Shown piece after piece: positions 41,652-50,234 of a stretch of 64,000 bases of DNA. The notes beneath the pieces are model-generated. The model saw only the letters and a program-made list of their open reading frames with translations, did no database searches and was not told the DNA's origin. Location of the stretch: the NCBI GenBank assembly GCA_003615045.1, contig ML014111.1, positions 62,001-126,000 on the forward strand. The letters run 5' to 3'. The stretch comes from Caulochytrium protostelioides. Its lineage: Eukaryota > Chytridiomycota > Caulochytriomycetes > Caulochytriales > Caulochytriaceae. The position numbers were made by a program, and so were the translations under genes. Position 1 is the first letter of the stretch; the number at the start of each line of letters is the position of its first letter.

Positions 41652-44600
41652 CTAGGCGTTCTTCATGTTGCGCTGCTTTTCCGCATGCTCAACGATCTTT
41701 TCCTCGACAAACATACCCTTGCGTTTGCGCACGCGGTCGATATACTTTTTCGCAATGTTGTCGCGCTCGGCATTGTCGCCCAAATCCTCCATCTCTTCCT
41801 CGGTCGCCGGCACCCAGAACGGATCTTCATCGAGCACGTGGAACCCACCAAACACCAGCTGTGGCGCGGCCGAGCCACTTGTGCGCTTCCGGAGCTCGTC
41901 CGCAAAGCCGAAGGATTCAGCGATCGGCATGGTCGCCACAATTTGGAAGAGATGGCTGCCCTCGAGCATGCACTCGTTCACGATGCGGCTGCGGCGGCGA
42001 GACAGCACACCGTACACTTTGCCGAGCACATCGCCCGGGGACTGCAGTTCGCAGCGATATGTCGCTAGCGCGAGCCGCGGCGACCACTGCAGGAAGGCCT
42101 GGCGGCACGCGTCGCGCATCGTGGGGATGAGCTGCCCGGAGCTGCTCATCACGCGCGTGCGCCATGTCGCGGCGGCTGTATCCTCGTCGTCGTTGTCGCC
42201 CGTTTGGCTACCCTCGGCCGCCAGCGGCAGCACGTCGGCGGGGGCCAAGACCTCCAGGGCCTCGATAAAGAAGGCGACGCCCGACATGGGCTCGGCGCAC
42301 AGGGGTCCTGCTTGGACGGCAGCTTCAAAGCCCTGCAGGATGGGGTTATCAAAGAAGCCGTGCCACGACGAATGGGCGCGCGGGGCGGCGCCAGCCTCAG
42401 ACGGCGCGGGAGACGGCGGCGCCGACGCGGTCACAAACTGATGCCTAGTGGCCCACGACTGCTTCACGAGGTGGCCCGACCAGTTAATCAGCAAGTTGGG
42501 GCCAATGGCCTTGGGCCCCAGCGCCACGAGCTGCGTGAGCACGCGTGGCCACAGGGGGCGCCACAGCGCTAGCAGCGCCGGCTCGGCCTCCGCGGCGACC
42601 GGGTCTGCATCCTCGTCAGGCGCGTCGCCGGCCGCCGGCGCGTCCGGATCCAGCAGCGTCGACCACGTCTTCCAGAACGCGGCCTTCTGGTCCGCCGTGG
42701 CAGACCCGAGCTCCGCTAGCAGCGCGCGGTGCCGATGGATGGCGCGGATCACGCGATCCGGCACGGGGCGCGCGCGGACGACGAGGCGGACCGCGCCATT
42801 CGGCGTCTGCATCGTGACGGCTTGACGCTCGTCGATCGTTTTGGCTTTCTGCGTTTGCGCGTACGCGTCGTTCGTCGCGTTCGAGCCGTCGGCGCCCATC
42901 GCGGCCGTCGCCGCGGTCGTGGCCGCCGTTGCGGCCGCCGTCGCCGCGGCGGCGGCGGCCAAGCTCGCCGCCGTCGAGAGCGCGTTCTGCGGGTTGGTCA
43001 ACATTAACGCCGGGGAGCGGCTGAGGGTCTCGCGGTAGGGCACGATGGGCTCCGAGACATGGATCGCGAGGTGGCCGTAGATTTCGCGGAGGTCTTTGAG
43101 ACACCGCTCAAGGTGGAGTTCGCCGTCGCATGCGATCACGTGCTCGCCACTGTCCTGGTAGATGACCTCCACAGATGGATCGTTCTGGTTGAGCAGGTCA
43201 AGGCCTTGCTGGAGGAGGGGCAGTTCCGAGGGGTTGACCGGCTCGACGGCGACACGGACGAGGTTGGTGACACGCTGCGAGGCGCTGCCGGCGCGGCTCG
43301 ACCACGCCGTGCCCAGGAACCGGGTCAGCGTCGGGAAATCGGTCCGCGAAGCCAGCGTCGCGCACTTGACGACGCTGTTGCCAAGCCCCAGGATCCCGCA
43401 GACCGAGCCGGCGGGGACTTCGTCTAGATCATAAAGATCGCGGCTCATGATCATAAAGAGGCGCTCGATCGTGACTTGCGTCAGCGACCGCGTCTCAGGT
43501 TGTGCGGGGTCATACTTGGCATGCAGCACGTGGATCGTCTGCCCGACGCGCAGCGTGCCCGAAAACACCCGCGTGAACCCGATCATGGCATACGCTTCCT
43601 TGCCCTCTTCCGCCCCGGCGCCGCCGCCGTCGTTGTCCCCATCGTGCGCTTCGGCATGTGAGGCGGCCGGCGTCTCCTCGCCGGGCGCGGAGGCCGAAGC
43701 CGAGGCGCCGTCGGGGCCATCTGAATCGACGGACAGCGCGACCATGCGGTCGGCGACAGCGCCCACGGCGTCTGCGACGTCCGGCGCCGGCTCGGTGACC
43801 GGGGCTTTGCGAACGGGCAGGGAGCTCACGGGAACGGGGAACATCTTGCTCACATAGGCAATCGCGGGCCCCTGGGCGTCGCAGGACAGCAGCGCGTCGC
43901 GGACAGCGGCCGGGATGTGGGCGCGCAGGGCCGCGGCGTCCGTGTTGTCGGCATGCAACGCGGGCAGGCGGTCGGCCTGCGCCGTCAGCGGGCTCGGAAT
44001 GAGGTCCACAACGGCCTTGAGGCACGTGCCCGACAAAGGAAGCCATTGCAGCATCACCGTCTTGAGCAGCGTGCGCGCGTCCTTGGTCCGGAGGTCCCGT
44101 GGCAACAGCTTGATGCCCAGCGTCGTCAGGATCTTCTCGAGGCGGTCGCGAGCCGTTTCCTCATAGACGGCCTGGTACACGGTCCAGATGTTCGAAAACA
44201 CCATCTGGACCGCGGCGGGCTGCAGGTTGCGGCCCTTGACGCCCTTGGGCCCCAGCACGCGCTTGTGCTTCATATCCAGGTAGAAGTCGCCCCACAGGAT
44301 GCGTTGCAAGGCGGCGGCTTTGACGCCCAGCTTGGCCGCATACAACCGCGCGAAGTAATCCAGGCGGAAAGCCCAGCCGTCCATCGCCGAGGCAAAGATG
44401 ACATTGCCCTTCTCGGGTGCAAAGTAGATGTCACTGTCGTCGCGGTCCTCGAGGATCCATGTGTCCGCATTCGGCTGCTGCTGCGCGGCGTCGTCGTCGA
44501 GCTGGAAACTGGCCACGTCCGCTTGCGCGGCTTGGGCCTGCTTGGCCTTTTGCTGGGCTTCATACCGCAAGGCGTCCTCCTCCAGCCAGTTCTCGCGGAA

Positions 44601-45293
44601 GAACCCGCCCATCACGGCGTTCACCTGCTCCACGACTTTGGTCAGATGAAGATACGCGTCTCCGGGGGTCATGGCGAGCTCCGTAATGAGTCGGTCGAGC
44701 TTGTTGAGCACGAGAATCGGCTTCAGCTTGTCCTGCCACGCCTGGCGTAGGACCGTATGGGTCTGGGTGCACACGCCCTCGACGACGTCGACGAGCACGA
44801 GTGCGCCGTCGCAGATCCTAGCGGCCGTCGTGACTTCGCTGCTGAAGTCGACATGGCCAGGGGAGTCGATCAAGTTGATCAGGTAGTCCTTGACATCGAC
44901 TATGGCGCTCGTCGGTGCCCGGGGATTCGCGATGGGCGCCGATCCAGCAGCGGACCCAGCAGCGGACCCAGCAGCGGACCCACTAGCAGACCCTGAATGC
45001 GGCGATGGCGACGGCGACGCTTTCACAGCGGCCGGTGCTTGCCGACTGACGACCTGGAACAGCAGGCTGATACCCGAAGATTTCATGGTGATGCCGCGCT
45101 CCTGCTCATCCTGGCGCGAGTCCATGTACCGGACTTTGCCCGAGAGGGCGTTGCTGATGATGCCGTTGCTGGCCAGCAGCGAGTCCGAGAGCGTGGTCTT
45201 GCCATGGTCGATGTGGGCGAGCACGCAGATATTTCGGATCCGCTGGGGCGTCTGCTGCAGCCGCGTCAGCTTCTCTTGCGGGATCGCCGGCAT
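41652..45293 (-). CDS. EFL1: Elongation factor-like GTPase 1 (Ria1/EFL1), 60S maturation
   Basis: This 1213-residue EF-2-like GTPase has a start (MPAIPQEKLTRLQQTPQRIRN) in the family position. GTPase motifs: G1 AHIDHGKTT, switch region DEQERGITMKSSGISL, G3 DSPGHVDFSSEV, G4 NKLDRL. A long insertion in domain II (acidic, EEGKEAYAMIGF region) is typical of EFL1 and absent from EF-2. The C-terminus is diagnostic: VLDEDPFWVPATEEE, then VRKRKGMFVEEKIVEHAEKQR. EFL1 works with SBDS/Sdo1 to expel eIF6/Tif6 from pre-60S subunits in the cytoplasm. Unusual are a (Gly-Ser-Ala)n insertion after switch I (SGSASGSAAGSAAGSAAGSA, encoded by a repeat at about 44,940-44,998) and an alanine/threonine-rich loop around residues 770-810. 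The gene is downstream of, and in line with, zuotin. Confidence 0.96.
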   Translation of the reverse strand: MPAIPQEKLTRLQQTPQRIRNICVLAHIDHGKTTLSDSLLASNGIISNALSGKVRYMDSRQDEQERGITMKSSGISLLFQVVSRQAPAAVKASPSPSPHSGSASGSAAGSAAGSAAGSAPIANPRAPTSAIVDVKDYLINLIDSPGHVDFSSEVTTAARICDGALVLVDVVEGVCTQTHTVLRQAWQDKLKPILVLNKLDRLITELAMTPGDAYLHLTKVVEQVNAVMGGFFRENWLEEDALRYEAQQKAKQAQAAQADVASFQLDDDAAQQQPNADTWILEDRDDSDIYFAPEKGNVIFASAMDGWAFRLDYFARLYAAKLGVKAAALQRILWGDFYLDMKHKRVLGPKGVKGRNLQPAAVQMVFSNIWTVYQAVYEETARDRLEKILTTLGIKLLPRDLRTKDARTLLKTVMLQWLPLSGTCLKAVVDLIPSPLTAQADRLPALHADNTDAAALRAHIPAAVRDALLSCDAQGPAIAYVSKMFPVPVSSLPVRKAPVTEPAPDVADAVGAVADRMVALSVDSDGPDGASASASAPGEETPAASHAEAHDGDNDGGGAGAEEGKEAYAMIGFTRVFSGTLRVGQTIHVLHAKYDPAQPETRSLTQVTIERLFMIMSRDLYDLDEVPAGSVCGILGLGNSVVKCATLASRTDFPTLTRFLGTAWSSRAGSASQRVTNLVRVAVEPVNPSELPLLQQGLDLLNQNDPSVEVIYQDSGEHVIACDGELHLERCLKDLREIYGHLAIHVSEPIVPYRETLSRSPALMLTNPQNALSTAASLAAAAAATAAATAATTAATAAMGADGSNATNDAYAQTQKAKTIDERQAVTMQTPNGAVRLVVRARPVPDRVIRAIHRHRALLAELGSATADQKAAFWKTWSTLLDPDAPAAGDAPDEDADPVAAEAEPALLALWRPLWPRVLTQLVALGPKAIGPNLLINWSGHLVKQSWATRHQFVTASAPPSPAPSEAGAAPRAHSSWHGFFDNPILQGFEAAVQAGPLCAEPMSGVAFFIEALEVLAPADVLPLAAEGSQTGDNDDEDTAAATWRTRVMSSSGQLIPTMRDACRQAFLQWSPRLALATYRCELQSPGDVLGKVYGVLSRRRSRIVNECMLEGSHLFQIVATMPIAESFGFADELRKRTSGSAAPQLVFGGFHVLDEDPFWVPATEEEMEDLGDNAERDNIAKKYIDRVRKRKGMFVEEKIVEHAEKQRNMKNA
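44938..44993. repeat. GCAGCGGACCCA tandem repeat in EFL1
   Basis: A 12-base unit (GCAGCGGACCCA) is repeated about four times within the EFL1 coding sequence and gives a Gly-Ser-Ala-Ala linker in the G domain, just before the segment leading to the G3 motif. It is in frame, so the gene stays open. Confidence 0.75.
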
Positions 45294-45771
45294 CGTCGGC
45301 GGTCGAGGGTCGGCGGCAGAAGGGGAAGCTCAGGGTGGAGCGGGAGTCAGAACACCAAAGACCGGTCTAGCGGTGCATCGGAAGCGGCCTCGAAAAGAGG
45401 GCGATCCATCAGTTGTTGAACCCTCGCTGATTTGTGTGCCTCTCGGCAGGGATGGGAATGGGTCCCTGAGGGTGCCACGTCGACTAATTCGGACGATCGC
45501 ACGGACGTCTTCAAGCTATGCAGTCATTTCTGCTCTGCCGTTACGCTCCGCTGGGAGCGCACGCCCCATCGGAAAACACCGCCCCGCCCATGGACTCCCT
45601 TCTCCTCCTAGGGGGCCACCGCTCGGACCCCCGCGGAGACTACATATTTGACGCGACCATGTTCACATACCCCACGGAACAGATGCGTCTGCTTCTGTAA
45701 CGTCGATGCACGATACCTTGTAAGACTGACACCCGCACGAGAGGGAATTTTTATAATCTTCTCTAGAGTTG
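45294..45771. other. Spacer between zuotin 3' end and EFL1 start
   Basis: A 478-base intergenic stretch that must hold the EFL1 promoter and the zuotin 3' end. The part near zuotin is AT-richer (TTTTTATAATCTTCTCTAG). No gene or clear TATA box was seen on the EFL1 side. Confidence 0.5.
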
Positions 45772-47682
45772 TTACTTGGCAAGGGCCTTGACGCGGGCCT
45801 TGACCTCGGCGACAGAGCGCGAGGCAATCTCGGACGCGACGCGCTCCCAGCGGTCGGCGGGCTTCTGCTTGAAGTCGGCCGCGGGGTACTTCACCAGAGC
45901 GGCCTCGAGGGCCTTCTGCTCGGCGGACGTCCAGGCGTTGGGCTCGTCGCCGGTGACCTCGCGGGTGGACGCGACGTCGCCGATGTCGACGGCGGGCTTC
46001 TCCTTGCGCTCCTGGTCCTGGATGCGCGAACGCTCGACGGCGTCGACGGCGCCCTGGTCGATGGCCTTCGATTTCTGCACGCACTGCAGCGCCGTGCGCT
46101 GCGGCACGTCCTCGCCGGCCTCGTGGCCGTGCTCCCACACGTGGGTGGCGATCTTCTGCCAGCGCTCGAGCGAGCCCGGCGGGACCATCTTGACGCCCTT
46201 GATGAGAGCCGCAAGCTCCTTGGAGGTCCACGGGGCCTCCTTGGCGGCCTCGGCAGCGGCAGCGGCGGCGTCCTTGGCGGCGGCGTCCTTCGCCTGGGCG
46301 GCGTCCGAGGAGGCCTGGAGGGCGGCGTCCGCGATGACAGTGTACTCCTCCCACACCAGCGCGGCGGCCTCGCCAGAGCCCTTGGTGGCCTTCAGCGCGG
46401 CATCGAGCGCCTTCGTCTGCTCCTCGTCGAGGGCCTTCAGCGTGCGCTCAACGCGGACGAGCTGCGCCTGCAGCATCTTGGTGTTGACCTTCTGGGGGTC
46501 CGCAACAAAGTAGGTGTGGGTGCGGAGCACGGTGCGGATCGACTCGCGGACGCCGTCGAGCGCCTTCGCCGCCGCGGCGGCCTTCTTCTTGGCGGCCATG
46601 GCCTTCTGGATCGCGGCCTTGACGTCGTTCGGTGACGGGCTACCTCCGGCAGGCTTGGCGGCCGGCGAGGGCTTGGCGGGTGCAGACGACGATGCCGACG
46701 GCGGGGTCGATGCGCCGCTGGCGCTGCCGTTGGCGTTGCCGCCGCGGCGGGCGGCCTTGGCGGCTCGCTTGGCGGCGGCCTCCTCCTCGCGGGCCTCCTT
46801 GCGGTACTTGACGACACGCTCGTCGAGCTTCATGGCCTGCTCGACGATCTTGTTGCGGCGGGCGACGTCCTCGCGCTTCAGCTTGGTGCGGTTGGCGCGG
46901 TTCTGCTTGTCCATCCAGCGCTTTTCGTCGCGGTTGTCGGCGGCGTGGCCGTCGTCCTTGTCGCGCATCTCGAAGGAGCGCCACGACGAGAACGAGAGCC
47001 AGAAGTTGTAGAACGACTCGACCTGCTCACGCGTCGCGTCGGGGCCGCCGAGCAGGGGCACCGGCTGCTTCGTCGAGAAGTGCGCCTCGCGCTCGAAGAT
47101 GGGGCCGTACACCTTGTACCAGTCCCCCTTCGGCTTGGCGGGCGGGACCGACTCCACGAACTTGGGGTCGCACGAGTCCCACTGGCGGCGCGTCGTCGTG
47201 TTGCTCATGACCTCCCACGCCTTCTGGATGCACTTGAAGAAGTCGTCGTTGACGGGGCCGTCCTGCGCCTGGGCACGCTTGTCCGGGTGGTGCTTCAGAA
47301 CCTTACGGCGGTAGGCGTTCTTGATGTCCTCCTCCGTGGCGTTCCAGCGCAGCGCGCTGAGGCCGAGCACGGCGTAGTGGTCCTGCTTCTTCCAGTTGCG
47401 CGGGTCGCTGCGGAGCAGCTCCGCCGACTCGGGCTCGTCGGGCAGATCGCTGGCGCCGGCCTGGTCCGCCTCGCGCAGCGCCGCCTCGAGCTCCAGCTCC
47501 TCCACGAGCGTACGCCCAAGCTGCGTGCGTTTCACCAGGTTCGCGTAGCGCGGGCCCACGGCCTCCAGCGAGCACGTACCAAAGTTCGCCAGGCGCTGGC
47601 CGTACGAGAAGGTCTGGCCCTCCTCTTCCGAGGGCTTCCAGTCGGCCGGAACGGCCGGGAGCGTCACGTTGAATGACTGCAT
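45772..47682 (-). CDS. ZUO1: Zuotin/MPP11 (DNAJC2-type) ribosome-associated J-protein with two SANT domains
   Basis: The protein has 636 residues. An N-terminal region of about 100 residues is followed by a J-domain (HYAVLGL to RRQWDSCD, HPD at 132-134). The zuotin homology domain comes next (FEREAHFSTKQPVPLLGG, FYNFWLSFSSWRSFE), then a charged basic segment (KRWMDKQNRANRTKLKREDVARR) used for ribosome contact, and an Ala/Lys-rich helix. Two C-terminal SANT/Myb-like repeats follow: APWTSKELAALIKGVKMVPPG near residue 485 and NAWTSAEQKALEAALVKYP near residue 585. With an Ssz1-type Hsp70 it forms the ribosome-associated complex that stimulates Ssb Hsp70 on nascent chains. Yeast zuotin (433 aa) lacks SANT repeats, whereas animal MPP11 has them, so this is the ancestral long form. 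Confidence 0.95.
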   Translation of the reverse strand: MQSFNVTLPAVPADWKPSEEEGQTFSYGQRLANFGTCSLEAVGPRYANLVKRTQLGRTLVEELELEAALREADQAGASDLPDEPESAELLRSDPRNWKKQDHYAVLGLSALRWNATEEDIKNAYRRKVLKHHPDKRAQAQDGPVNDDFFKCIQKAWEVMSNTTTRRQWDSCDPKFVESVPPAKPKGDWYKVYGPIFEREAHFSTKQPVPLLGGPDATREQVESFYNFWLSFSSWRSFEMRDKDDGHAADNRDEKRWMDKQNRANRTKLKREDVARRNKIVEQAMKLDERVVKYRKEAREEEAAAKRAAKAARRGGNANGSASGASTPPSASSSAPAKPSPAAKPAGGSPSPNDVKAAIQKAMAAKKKAAAAAKALDGVRESIRTVLRTHTYFVADPQKVNTKMLQAQLVRVERTLKALDEEQTKALDAALKATKGSGEAAALVWEEYTVIADAALQASSDAAQAKDAAAKDAAAAAAEAAKEAPWTSKELAALIKGVKMVPPGSLERWQKIATHVWEHGHEAGEDVPQRTALQCVQKSKAIDQGAVDAVERSRIQDQERKEKPAVDIGDVASTREVTGDEPNAWTSAEQKALEAALVKYPAADFKQKPADRWERVASEIASRSVAEVKARVKALAK

Positions 47683-48757
47683 CGTGAAAATAATTGAGGG
47701 GGGTGCGGTATGAAAAAGAAAGTGGGGACTCAGGCGTTAGCGATGGCTGGCACCTTTTGGGACGCACAGACAAGCGGAGAAGAGAGTGTTCGGATGTCTC
47801 ACAGACAGCAAGCGGGTTGCGGCATCTATGGAAAACATGGGACCGCACGCGATGACCGATTAGCCACGGGATATATGGGATCGCGGCCCATCCCGCCATC
47901 CAGCCCGGTGAGTCGCCAGCAACATCGCTTGCCAGCGAGGACGATGCGTCTCCAGGGTGCCGGAGGGCATCGGGCGCGAGTGCACCCGACGGCCGCCGCA
48001 TGCATCCGCCATTGGCGGGCCGGGCCGGGCATCCGGCGAGAGGGGCCATTGGGTGGGAGACTTTCCCGGTACGCCTCACGCGATAGCACCGAAAGCTTGC
48101 CTGGTCGGAGTTAGGCGGGTGGCGTGGCGGAGCCGGGGACGGCGCGCACCATTTTGCAATGATTGAAATCGGGGGATCGGCCCGCGTCGCGAAAAACGCT
48201 CGGCGGCATCTCCGGCATGCGAAACGTCCCGCAGTGTTCACACCACACGATGAGCAGTTATCATACGCGACAAATGCATGCAATCGGCTGCATGGGTGAT
48301 GCGGTAGCGATCCCATGGCTCGGCCGATGGTTGGTAAACCGTGAGACGGCGGTCTCCGGAGAGTCTCTCTGCGGAGCATGCCCCGCTGCGGAGAGCGAAA
48401 GGCCAGCGGGACGGCGGCGGCGCCACTCATTGCCAGCGTCCCCCGCCACACTGAGGCGTGCTTGAAGCATCCCCCCGGGGCCGCTACCAGCACGCTTATC
48501 ACTGATACATGCGAAACGTTTCCATCGAAGGGGGATGTGCAGTTGCGCAATAGTGGACACTCTTCACGACAGCGAATGCGATCACTAAACTTCCTGAATC
48601 CTGATCTATTTGTTCCTGATTGAAATCGCTGCTGTTGCCCTTCCGCGACGTCCGCCGCGCGCCCTCCCATCGCCGGCCTCCCGCTTTCCCGGGACTGATC
48701 CCCGTCCTGCCTGTCTGCGCGCGTCTGAAGCACAGGGTCACCGCTGATTCTTTCGTA
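47683..48757. other. Divergent promoter region between zuotin and the ENKD1-like gene
   Basis: About 1.1 kb without a recognised gene. Composition is mixed, with an AT-rich segment at 48,540-48,625 just before the GC-rich leader of the plus-strand gene. Short open frames on both strands have no domains. Confidence 0.5.
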
Positions 48758-50017
48758 ATGACTCCTGCCACGACCTCTCCGCCGCCGCGGACAGCGGCTA
48801 TGGAGGCGCGCCGGATCGGGCGCCGCCAGATGGCGGGTTCAGACGTCGGCATGCTCATGGACCCGAGCCGCGGCATCCTCCCGCCGCGCATCACCCCCAT
48901 CACGAGCCGCCGGCCTCACTCCAGCCACGGCGCGCCGGCCGGTCCGGCGAGCGGCGCGGCGACGCCCCTCGGATCCTGCGTGGCGGCGGCGTCGAGCGCC
49001 GCGCCGGGATCGCCCGCATGCCGGGCGTCGCCGCGCGCGGCCGGCCGCCCGCTGCCGCCGCCGACGCCGGCCGGCGCCGCCGTCGCGATCACGGCCTCCG
49101 TCGGCTCGGGCAAGTCCCACCAGCAGCGCCATCGCCAGGCCCTCCGCGAGCTCGCGCAGAGCGTGCGTGTCAAGCAGGACGCCGACGCCGCGCCGCCCTC
49201 GCCGGCGTTCAAGATGAAGCGGTTCAGCCACGTTCCCTCCAAGATCAGCAGTCGGCGGCCGAGCGCCGGGTCCTCGCCCGCCGCGTCGGCCTGCGGCACC
49301 CGCCCGTCGTCGGCCGATGGGCGCATGCTGTCGTCGGCGGATCTCGAGGCGCTTCTGCAGGCCGGCTCGCTGGATGGCGACGGCGCCGTCGACGCGCCGC
49401 CGCCGCCGAAAGACTTTGTGCGCTTGAATCGGCAGCGCGCCATCGCGGCGACGCCCAAGGAACCGCCGCCGCCGCCGGTCGTGGGCACGCCGCGGACCAC
49501 GCGCCTCGGCGAGGTCCCGGCGTACCTCGTGCACCGCAAGCTCGAATGGGTCCAGCAGGAGCAGGACCGGCTTGCGCGGCTGCGTGCCGCCAAGATCCCG
49601 CCCGGCCACCGCTGCCTCACGCCCGCCGAGTGCGCCACGGCGCTGCGCCGCCTCCAGGCCGAGACCGAGACGATCCAGGGCCAGCTGCGCGCGTTCCCGG
49701 TGTATGTCGAGACGCCGCGGATGCGTGCCCGCGTCGACGCGCTCGAGGAGCGGCTGCGCGAGATCGACCGCACCATGGAGCGGTACCGCCGTCCGATCGT
49801 GTATGCGCCGATCGCCGTCGTGGGCGCCGCGCCCGCGCCCGAGTATGCCGACGACGCCGCCGCACCGCCGACCGCCTCGCCGGAGGTCGCGGCGCTCACC
49901 GCTGAGCTGGCGGGGCTCCACGTCGCGGCGACCGAAGCCGAGAACCGCGCCATCTCCCAGGAAGCGTACGAGACCTGGCAGAGCGGGCGTCCCAATCTGC
50001 TGGCCCATGCGGCGTAA
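48758..50017 (+). CDS. Enkurin-domain protein, ENKD1-like (ciliary/microtubule)
   Basis: From the first ATG (MTPATTSPPPRTAAMEARRIG) the protein is 419 residues; the frame is open earlier but starts with no ATG. The C-terminal ~110-residue ENKUR domain is clear: VPAYLVHRKLEWVQQEQDRL, PPGHRCLTPAECATALRRL, then RMRARVDALEERLREIDRTM and RRPIVY. Earlier blocks match ENKD1 in order: a GIL-PPRITPIT segment, HQQRHRQALRELAQSVRVKQ, AFKMKRFSHVPSKI and KDFVRLNRQRAI. ENKUR-domain proteins sit on axonemal or spindle microtubules, and ENKD1 acts in ciliogenesis and spindle orientation in animals. Finding one implies an organism that still builds flagella. The central part is Ala/Pro-rich and disordered. It converges with the WG-repeat gene. 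Confidence 0.8.
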   Translation: MTPATTSPPPRTAAMEARRIGRRQMAGSDVGMLMDPSRGILPPRITPITSRRPHSSHGAPAGPASGAATPLGSCVAAASSAAPGSPACRASPRAAGRPLPPPTPAGAAVAITASVGSGKSHQQRHRQALRELAQSVRVKQDADAAPPSPAFKMKRFSHVPSKISSRRPSAGSSPAASACGTRPSSADGRMLSSADLEALLQAGSLDGDGAVDAPPPPKDFVRLNRQRAIAATPKEPPPPPVVGTPRTTRLGEVPAYLVHRKLEWVQQEQDRLARLRAAKIPPGHRCLTPAECATALRRLQAETETIQGQLRAFPVYVETPRMRARVDALEERLREIDRTMERYRRPIVYAPIAVVGAAPAPEYADDAAAPPTASPEVAALTAELAGLHVAATEAENRAISQEAYETWQSGRPNLLAHAA

Positions 50018-50234
50018 GCGCTGCGCCTCATGCACCGACGATGTGTGCCTCCTCGCGTTTGAGCAGCCAGGTGTGAGCCATTCGTATCCGCTCCTTGGAG
50101 TCGCCATGGTGTCGCCATACGTTTTTTTTTGGCGCGCATCCTCTCCTCTTTTTCACCGTTCATGTTTTCTCTTCTTTTGTGTCATTCTTGTAGTCATTAT
50201 AGAGCGCCCTCAAGCGTCGACGTCGTGACGGCGC

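Noticed and set aside
48839..50163. Two minus-strand open frames of more than 400 codons over the ENKD1-like gene
   Set aside because: No similarity; the plus strand carries the ENKUR domain.
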